Origin: Sciurus carolinensis
Lineage: Eukaryota; Chordata; Mammalia; Rodentia; Sciuridae
DNA length: 64,000 nucleotides
Assembly (NCBI RefSeq): GCF_902686445.1
Contig: NC_062219.1
Coordinates: 48,697,056 to 48,761,055 of the forward strand
Direction: 5' to 3'
In this document: positions 56,160 through 64,000 of the stretch, piece by piece
Layout: the number at the start of each line of letters is the position of its first letter
How positions within the stretch are numbered: the first letter of the stretch is position 1
The notes under the pieces: model-generated
What the model saw: only the letters and a program-made list of their open reading frames with translations
What the model was told of the DNA's origin: nothing
Databases searched by the model: none
Program-made: the position numbers and the translations under genes

Positions 56160-57660
56160 CCCCAACACCATTGAATCCGTAAATTTATGTCTCTTTCCAA
56201 ACTTAGTAATAGGCAGTTATCTTATTTTATTTATCTTATTCATCACTTTCTCCTCTTGTGGGATTCCAGGCAAACAGATATTTAAACTTTTGATATTGCC
56301 ATACAGATATCTTAGGCTGTATTTATTTAATTGGTAGCTATTCTTCTGTTACATAGGTTAGATAGTTTCTATTGATCCATCTGCAAGTTGCATAACTTTT
56401 CATTCTGGTATTGAACCCCTTTGTTGAACTTTTTATTTCTTTTATCTAAAATTTCCATTCACATTTTTATAGTTACTGTTGCTTTTATGATAAGATCTAT
56501 CTTCTGATTCATTTTAAGAGATTTTTACCTTATTTCATAAAGTATGACTCGAATAGTTACTTTAACATTTTTGCTTATGAAGTACAAAATTTGTATTATT
56601 TTGTGGGTTTTGCTTACTGATTAATATTTTTCATAAGATTAAAAAAACATTTTCCTCTTCTTTTTATGTTGAATAATTTTGAATTATATCTTAGACATTA
56701 TAAATATTTCCTTGTCTCTGAGTATTAAACTTCCTTGGAGAATCTACTCTTCATTTTTAGCCTTTGTCTTCAGACCCCAAGTTCATATCACATTCCATGG
56801 GCTATAAATTCAAGCCTGGTTTTGATTTTAAAGTCTTTTTTAGAGCTATTCTGTTTCATTCTACAGGTCCAACTCCCTGAGTAAAACTTCTCCATACATG
56901 ATCATTGACACTGTATTTTTTTTCCTAAAATCCTTTGCTCTGTTACTTTGGTTGTAGAGATCAGGAGTGTTCCCAGAACATTTTATTGAGTTTTAACAGA
57001 TCTTGTTCTCCAACTTCCTAGCACTGTAATTCTTTCATATATGCTAGCTCCCAAGGGACCAATTTTTGCACTTTGGCCAGAATCCAGAACGTTTGTTTTG
57101 TTTTTTGTTTTTTTTTTTTTTGCTTCTGAACTGTTGTAAGATATCTACAAGTCTGTCTTTAGAAAAGTGATGAAAGAGAGAGAAGTAATAGAGATTCTAC
57201 CCATATACTTTGAACACAGGAATTCTTTCCCTTCAGTTTGTCTTGTCAGAAAAAAGGAGATTTTTTTTTTTTTTTTTTTTAATGTATGTCTTAGATGGAA
57301 AGGTGACTACCCTTCCTGCTCTTATCTCTGCCATCACATTGCTGAGCTCTGCTGCCAAGGAGTACAGATTCCTACGAGAAGCTTGCTTTGAGGTAGTACT
57401 GAGGGGGTAAAAGAAAAACAAAAACAAACAGGATTTCCTCCCACCTGCTCCCCATCTCAGAGGGGAGCTTTCCATGTTCTCTGGCTCAAAAGATAGTGCT
57501 TCTGTTGGAGATTTATCTTCTCTAGCCACTGCACCTTTCTGTACTGGGATTTTAGTCATATCTTTATAATCTTGTTTGCCAACAATAATTGTGTTTTCAG
57601 ACTTCATGGAAGGATATTATACAAAATGTCCTTAAAATCATATTGTCTTGTTCACCATTA
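56160..57660 (-). mobile_element. Ancient L1M 5' region
   Basis: Reversed old L1 wording: 'gaattatatcttagacatta', 'ccttgtctctgagtattaaa', 'ccttcctgctcttatctctg'. Poly-T runs at 57106-57121 and 57261-57280 may mark small insertions. No coding frame is kept. Confidence 0.5.
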
Positions 57661-60200
57661 AGATGGTGTTGGGGAACGGGTGTATAATACCATGGGGTGC
57701 TACTCATTTTTTGAAAATTCATAGGACAGCTTCAGTGGCTTCAGTAGATGAAATAGTTAGTGTACTTCTAAGTACCTAGTTCATTTTCTTTGGCTACTAC
57801 ATTGCACATAAGCATAGTTTTCTACCATAATTAGCAAGTTTGTTGCCTGGATTTTATACTCATCTCAAATTTGACTTTATCTCATTTTGTATTCTTTTAT
57901 TTTTCTTTTGATCCACTTCATCTGGTTTAAAATTTATTTTAAAATATTGTATTATAGGTATTTATTTAGGCACCTTAATCTGTCTCTGGAAAAAAAGCTA
58001 CACATAAATAAACATAAGTTTAATAAAATTACACTGTGTATCATATCTGAGAAATGGATGTGCAAAAAAGACATGAATATGATGAAATGATTATTTTGAA
58101 TTGTACATATTTAGCCTACAGGAAATCATTTGAAGTCTAACTGTTTTAGAAAACTATTATTAATAAGACATGAAAATTTTGGATAAAATTTCTTTCAGGA
58201 AAATGTTTAAAAGAGCTGTAATATACTTATTTAAACTTCTCTTGATGCCCATCAGAAGCTGCAATTTAAAAATAAAGAGCTAATATTACTATCTAAGCAA
58301 TAGATAACTTATGCTTAAGTAGTCCAGATTCCTAAAAGGAAACATGTACTTAGTTTAATTAAATTACTATGTTTCAAATTTATAAATCTGTTAACATAAA
58401 AATACTTTGCTGTAAATCATGCCTACCTGTCTTCTATTCATATCTCTTCCCAAAACACATTCTACTCATTCTTCCTTATTGTGACCTGTGGATGATTTTT
58501 TTTTCCTTGTTGTCATTAAACTTATAGAGATTTAAAAAAAATCTTGCTTTTCATATTTTAGAAATTAAGCAATCAAGTGTTTTGGGAAAGGCAATTCTAT
58601 AACTTCCCAATTAACTCTGTTAAATATTTTACCTTTGTTTCTGTGCTTTCCTGCTTTATCTCCTGATATTTTTTTCTCTAACACAAAAGATTGGCATCTT
58701 TTCTTAGAACAGATCATATTCTTCCACCTAGACAACCCTCTTACTCAAATGTTTGACATTATTCTCATCTTATGAGGTTTAAACCCAGCTTTAATATCAC
58801 TTCTTTTTTTGATACTACCATGGGATAAAATAATTTATCTTCCATAATGGACCTCATTGCACATATTTAAGGACTCCACTGGATTTCTGAAAATAGCATC
58901 TTAGCTGTATATGTGAGGTGGGTAAGGTAATGTAGTATAAACCAGTTGTTTTAAACTTATCTCTAAGAATGTCCTAAACAAAAAATATGTTTGCAAAATT
59001 CTCATGCTGGACAAACAAGGCATCACAGGGAGGGATACTGTGCAGTATAAGAGTTGGTAAAGAAAGAGATGTTGCAAAAGTTCCAGATATCATGACACTG
59101 GATTAATGGTGATCTAGAAAAGATTGAACTCCATCTCTAATAGCAAAATAAAATGCCTACTGAGAAGAGGATTATTACCTTTTCCACCAAACCCAGCCCT
59201 AATCCAATATCCTCTTGAACTACACCGGCATAACAAAATTGCTCCAAGAAGAGTTACTTTTAGTAAATCTGTTGTTTATTAATGAAATTGTGTGTGTGTT
59301 TGTGTGTGAGAAAGTAATAGAGAGGGAGTTTGCTTTAGGCCTATGAAATATCCTGAATCTAGAATGAACAGAAGAAATTGGAATGATTGCTTTCTGCATT
59401 AACCATTAAATTGATGGAGACACCAGAACCTGTGTCCAGAAAGCTTGCTTAAATTAACCTTGCATTTCGTGATAGAAATTAGAAACCCTTGGTAAGTTTT
59501 CTTGTCAGATACTTGTGCCAGGACCACAAAACTGATTGAATACCAACCTGGGTCTCTCTTCTATCCTTCTAGGTACATGATTCAGAAACTATAAATACTA
59601 CATTGAAATGTAAATTGCACATGTTTCTATATATAGTCTTAGAAGTCATTAGTGGAGACTATATCTGAATCATTTTTTAACCCCAGTTGTCATCTAGAGT
59701 CACAATGCTTTTTATGATTACAGTATTGGCCCTGATCCTCATTTTATAACTAGAGAAATTTCAAAGCTCTTCCTGAAATTTCTAAAACTTATTGGTGGGG
59801 TGAGGCCATCAAGAATGGATTTGAAGTGATTATCAAGAATTATCTATATGAAATGGAAAGGGAAATGACCACAATGACCTTAATCTCAGGGATAATTCAG
59901 TTTAAGGATTTTCTTACAAACTCAGTTCCATTTCAGTGTTTTTTTTTTCCAGCTATTACTCTCTGTTAATGATTTATATTGATAGCAGAAATTATCAAAT
60001 GCTTCAGGGATACATATATTTTTATTGCAGAAATAAAAATATAGTTGAGTATTCAACAATATATTTATAAATTGTTGCTATTTCTGCAATTTGGTCTCTA
60101 TATTCTGAATATTACCATTCCTTTTCTCTATTTATTTCCTTCTCTATCCCAGATCTTTCTTTACTACTTCTTATTCTTTCAGGACAAAAATAAAAATGTT
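57661..60200. other. AT-rich unique stretch
   Basis: No gene, RNA or clear repeat. A short TG run (59288-59309) and scattered A/T runs only. Confidence 0.6.
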
Positions 60201-60204
60201 TTTG

Positions 60205-60622
60205 CTTTATCAGTCAGGGTTCTCATGAGAAACCGAGCCCTTGGGATTATCTATATCAATCAGTCTATCAATCTATCGATCTATTAATCAAAGGATTTTT
60301 AAGAGGCTAACTCACAAAATGGAATGACAAATCTGAAATGTGTAGTGTGGGACAGGCAGGCTGTGAACTCCCTGTGGTTGACAATGCAGTCTAAGGCAGG
60401 TTTTTTTTTTTCCTCTAGGAAATATCAACTTGATATCTTTCAGGTAGTTGGAAGAAGTCCATCCCCATTATTAATGGTAGTATATCTTACTTAGTTCGAC
60501 TAATCATGGATTATAGATTTAACCCTATCTATAATAGGACTCCATGACAACAGATAAGTGTTGGTTTAAATAACTGGGCACTGTAACCTAGTCAGGTGGA
60601 CACATAAAACTACCATCACACC
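60205..60622. mobile_element. Ancient interspersed repeat, family undecided
   Basis: Begins CAGTCAGGGTTCTCATGAGA and ends 'agtcaggtggacacataaaa', then CTACCATCAC. These are end signatures of a widespread mammalian repeat whose name I cannot fix. An ATC(A/T)ATC-type simple repeat (60252-60285) has grown near its left end. Confidence 0.5.
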
Positions 60623-60826
60623 TACCATTTTCTAATACTAAGCAATGTCCATTCAATATCCCCAACTCATAGATAGTAGCATATTGAGATTCAAGTTTTG
60701 TTATTATGATTCATAAAGACAAGTAGATAAATTTCATACACCAAAAGTGGCATTTTGATCCCTGTCTAGGGTAAAAGTGGATTCCACTATTTCCATGGAT
60801 ATTTGTTGTTACCAGAAGCTTAAAAG
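60623..60826. other. Non-coding stretch
   Basis: Nothing recognised. Confidence 0.5.
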
Positions 60827-61067
60827 ATCTAAATGTGCCCAGTGTGGTGGTGCACACCTGTAATCCCAGCGGCTCGGCAGCTGAGACAGGAGGATCAGGA
60901 GTTCAAAACTAGCCTCAGCAATGGTGAGGCGCTAAGCAACTCAGTGAGACCCTGTCTCTAAATGAAATAGAAAATAGGGCTGGGGATCTAGCTCAGTGTT
61001 CCAGTGCCCCTGAGTTCAATCCCCAGTACCAAAATAAATAAATAAATAAATAAATAAATCTAAATGT
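60827..61067 (+). mobile_element. Composite B1/7SL + ID SINE with target duplication
   Basis: Body at 60837-61057. The left half reads 'gtggtggtgcacacctgtaa', then 'gagacaggaggatcagga', then 'gtgagaccctgtctctaaat'. The right half reads 'gggctggggatctagctcag', then 'gagttcaatccccagtacc'. It has an (AAAT)n tail (61032-61057). ATCTAAATGT flanks it at 60827-60836 and 61058-61067. One of the better preserved composite SINEs here. Confidence 0.92.
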
Positions 61068-61866
61068 ACGGCCAAGTATTTACCACTTTGTATGTATTTG
61101 TTTTTTTTGGTTTTAATGGGTTAATATATAAAAAAATACTCTATCAACTTTCAAGATAATTTTCTTGGGTCTCCTGTCAGTGGAGAATTACCCACAGTTC
61201 TGGGTGTTTAATATTGCGTGTTTGTACTCAACTGAGGTGGGTGCCATAGTCAGGTAGTTAGTGGAGAAATTTCAAGCACTAGGAATGGAGACTGAATTTG
61301 AAATTGTAGTCTCAAAGTTCATATGTGAAGCAGAGGCTGATTTTAGATGATTATTTCAAGACTCAATGATGAAAAGTGAAGAAGAAACAGGATATTTGGA
61401 ACATAGTCCACAAACTTGTGGATTTTATTTTTTATTTTTGTGAAAAATGAGATAAATAAGTCTATACCCTGGATAAGATTCTTAAATTTGATATTGTTGG
61501 ATCTGACCAAGGAGCAGATGTTTTGAGGGGACAGTAACTCAAAAGTGTAGGCACAGGCCCAAGATTTAGGGCTGAAGAAGATTGACTGATGATGAAAATG
61601 GGCAAGGGGGCCAGTGACATTTTAGCTGATGTTCTTTTTATTAGCATGTACCTTGGTATCTAGCTACTACTTGGTGCAAACACTGTCATTCGTGACTTAA
61701 TAACATTCATTCAATGGCAGTCCACACTGTGGTGGTCCTGTAAGGTTAATTGCCTAGTAACATCAAAACTGTCTTAGTTTGTGCAAGTACCTGCACTCTG
61801 TAATGCTTAAACAATGATGAAATAGCCAAATAGCACAGCTTTCAGAATGCATACATGCATGTGTAT
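61068..61866. other. Non-coding stretch
   Basis: No gene. The part 61660-61860 may be an ancient DNA-transposon-like repeat but I cannot name it. A 61-codon minus frame at 61462-61647 has no family. Confidence 0.45.
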
Positions 61867-61869
61867 TTT

Positions 61870-61940
<71 letters not shown>
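61870..61940. repeat. Compound (TA)n(TG)n microsatellite
   Basis: About 20 AT units followed directly by about 15 GT units. Likely highly variable in length. Confidence 0.95.
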
Positions 61941-61942
<2 letters not shown>

Positions 61943-64000
61943 ATATGATTGGATTAAAAAGCTTTATTAACTCTTCCTATTAGCCTGATTATTTTCAGTG
62001 CACAATGTTGAAGAACATTTTTTACAACTAAATATTCATGCTATTATAGAAGAAATGCTTATGCTTAGACAATTTAATTGTTAAACAATATTTAATCGCT
62101 ATCTGGAAAAATTTAATTGTTAAAATTCCAATGAGCAATCATTTGGCTGATAGAATGCCACTATGGTAAGAAAAAAAATCAGCATCGAGGGTGTAAGTCG
62201 CTATAAAGCTAGTCTGTTCTCAGTGTATCTACATTTTGCTTATTTCCCAGTGAACTAATCTATTCAAACCTAATGGTCCTATATTACCCAGAATATTTGG
62301 ATTCCCTTTGAATTGATTTCTCTCCTCCCTTTATATAGCTCATGTAAAGTAATCAAAATGATAACCAAGAAATAATTTTGCATTTAACCTATAATGTTGA
62401 TAGCCATAGAGTACATTTCAGTAGTATTTTTCATGGGAAAAGATCCAAGGAAGTGTGAATTCATGCATACAAATCTGTTTCTCTCCCCAATAGCATATTG
62501 CATCTGGTTTCAGAAGAGAAACATAATAGTTTGGTTTTTTTGGCGGCAAGGGCAATATACTCCTCTGAAAAAGTCTCTTTTCAATTTTAAAAATAGAAAT
62601 TAACGTTATAAAATGCAAGCTGTGTTGAAGTTCTTAATTAGTGGTTATAGAAAAAAATATGTTACAAAACATTGTTTTTCTATTTGTCCTTGAGCAATTG
62701 AAAACAGATATTGAATGAGTTCAGTTCTGTATATGTCATACAATCAAGATCAATTTCAAGCTCTGTTTTGTTTTGGTGGTGTTAAATGAGGAGATGCTTA
62801 ACTTTTATTGACCTTCTTAGTAATTACTTTTTTGAAGAGATATAGGTATTTTATTTGGTAAATAATTCGGTTTTGGCATCCTGATACTTGCAGCTTTTCA
62901 GTTCTACTTTTCCATAAGTAGAATCTTGGAATAGGCATTATGCCTGCATTTCTTTTCTCATTCCTGGCATTTATTAGGTTGAAGCACACACTATAATTCA
63001 TAAGTACTTCCCAAATAAACTGAAGAATGAATATAACCAAGCTACAAAGCTCAATTTTATCAAACTAATTGGTCACTCTTATTTATTTTTACAGTCTATT
63101 TATAAAGGAACTAATTCCAAAGGAATGTAACAAAGTACATATTAACTGGCAAAAATAAATAAATGAGAGAGAAAGAAGTTCGTACGTAAGTATCCAATTA
63201 GCTCAGAATTTAAAATCATGCTATCACATTGAACCTGAGAAGACCAGAAAAACAATGATGAAACCATTATAATCTACTTGATGCAATATTTGTTGATAGC
63301 AAAGATGCGAAGCTGAACCTGCAGCTCTTTATGATGTTTCTGCATCATTACTCTGTTTCATTTTCTCAACTACCTGTATTATCTTCCTGAAGTCTACATT
63401 TTATACCCAATTTGTGGTGGTTCATTAACAGGAAATATAGTACTTTGATTTTTCCCTTGTCCTCCTCTCCTCTCTAGGTGTTGCTTGGAAAGCCATCTTC
63501 CCCTCACAAAGGAAAAACGTGTTCAAGTTGTTACATAAAAATTGCTGCATTTCCAAACTAAGTAGCTAATTTGAGGAAGTAATTGGTTTTCACCACACAA
63601 CAATTTTTTCCTCATATATAAATATAAATCAGTTTACATGTTGAGCAGTAATAATTTACTATGATTCTTAACAGCATAAGTATAAAGTTAATGCACTTGG
63701 TTCTTGTTTTTTTAATAAATCAGTTTTTGTGGTACACCTTATGTATTAAAATATACCTCCTTTTAATAAGTACTGGTAAATCTAAATACTCATGTAGCTA
63801 TCATGAGAATCAAGATACAAAACATAGTCATTATCATAAAAGCTCTATCTCACTACAACCAGACAAGTACTCCTCTGATCTCTGATAAAAATTTAAAATA
63901 ATTCATCAGTGATGTACATCTGCCTCTTGTGACTTCTTTTAAACCACTGAAATACTGACTTCCTGATGATTAATTGACCTTTTTTGGCAATTATGTAACA
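61941..64000. other. AT-rich unique stretch
   Basis: No gene, RNA or recognisable repeat. Frames up to 80 codons on either strand lack any domain signature. Confidence 0.55.

Noticed and set aside
57233..57607. 124-codon minus-strand frame
   Set aside because: Contains a Lys run from a poly-T tract and lies in ancient L1 5' sequence.
1..64000. CRISPR arrays, operons, riboswitches or bacterial-type genes
   Set aside because: No regularly spaced repeats with unique spacers and no bacterial coding density. The window is repeat-rich mammalian DNA.

Overview
This is mammalian nuclear DNA, most probably from a squirrel-family rodent (Sciuridae). The main clues are the short interspersed elements. 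There are tRNA-Ala-derived ID elements, composite SINEs with a 7SL/B1-like left half joined to an ID-like right half, and an ID variant with the A-rich tail seen in ground-squirrel SINEs. They sit among LINE-1, MaLR LTR and class II ERV remnants in AT-rich DNA. I see no exon of a functional host gene. The window reads as an intergenic or deep-intronic region made largely of nested retroelements.

Layout. 1-4.7 kb: AT-rich DNA, a composite SINE and old L1 pieces. 4.8-10.1 kb: a decayed betaretrovirus-like env remnant lying between two inverted copies of a ~110-bp LTR-like sequence. 10.5-12.4 kb: an old minus-strand L1 split by a 521-bp solo LTR with a 6-bp target duplication. 12.4-15.7 kb: mostly unique AT-rich DNA with a MIR and a composite SINE. 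15.7-17.3 kb: an LTR-like block with 21-bp tandem repeats, next to a UBE2Q1 processed pseudogene. 17.3-28 kb: SINEs, an 88-bp tandem duplication, old L1s, an orphan LTR end with a Lys-type primer-binding site, a young ID with a perfect 16-bp duplication, an EcoRI-rich palindrome and MaLR LTRs. 28-33.2 kb: an unidentified retro-like sequence, a plus-strand old L1 split by a MaLR LTR, then a second copy of the solo LTR family. 33.2-37.9 kb: mostly unique DNA.

The centrepiece is 37.94-45.86 kb. A BRK1 processed pseudogene on the minus strand, with poly-A and an imperfect 14-bp target duplication, was later split in its 3'UTR by a full-length minus-strand L1 (about 7.03 kb). The L1 keeps a perfect 14-bp target duplication, a ~1.8-kb CpG-rich 5'UTR with tandem promoter-like monomers, a YY1-like motif at its first bases and an open ORF1. 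Its ORF2 is broken by exactly two single-base deletions, and the reverse-transcriptase FADD box reads FAND.

45.9-48.9 kb is largely unique. 48.9-57.7 kb is a stack of minus-strand L1s of several ages, with a nested composite SINE, an ERV-like LTR end and a MaLR LTR. 57.7-64 kb is AT-rich, with one ancient repeat, one composite SINE with a 10-bp duplication and a compound TA/TG microsatellite.

Nothing here works as an operon or pathway. The connecting story is L1 activity: L1 machinery explains the SINEs, both processed pseudogenes and the truncated L1 copies. Family names for old repeats come from recognising conserved stretches by eye and carry moderate confidence; exact boundaries would need a repeat-library alignment.
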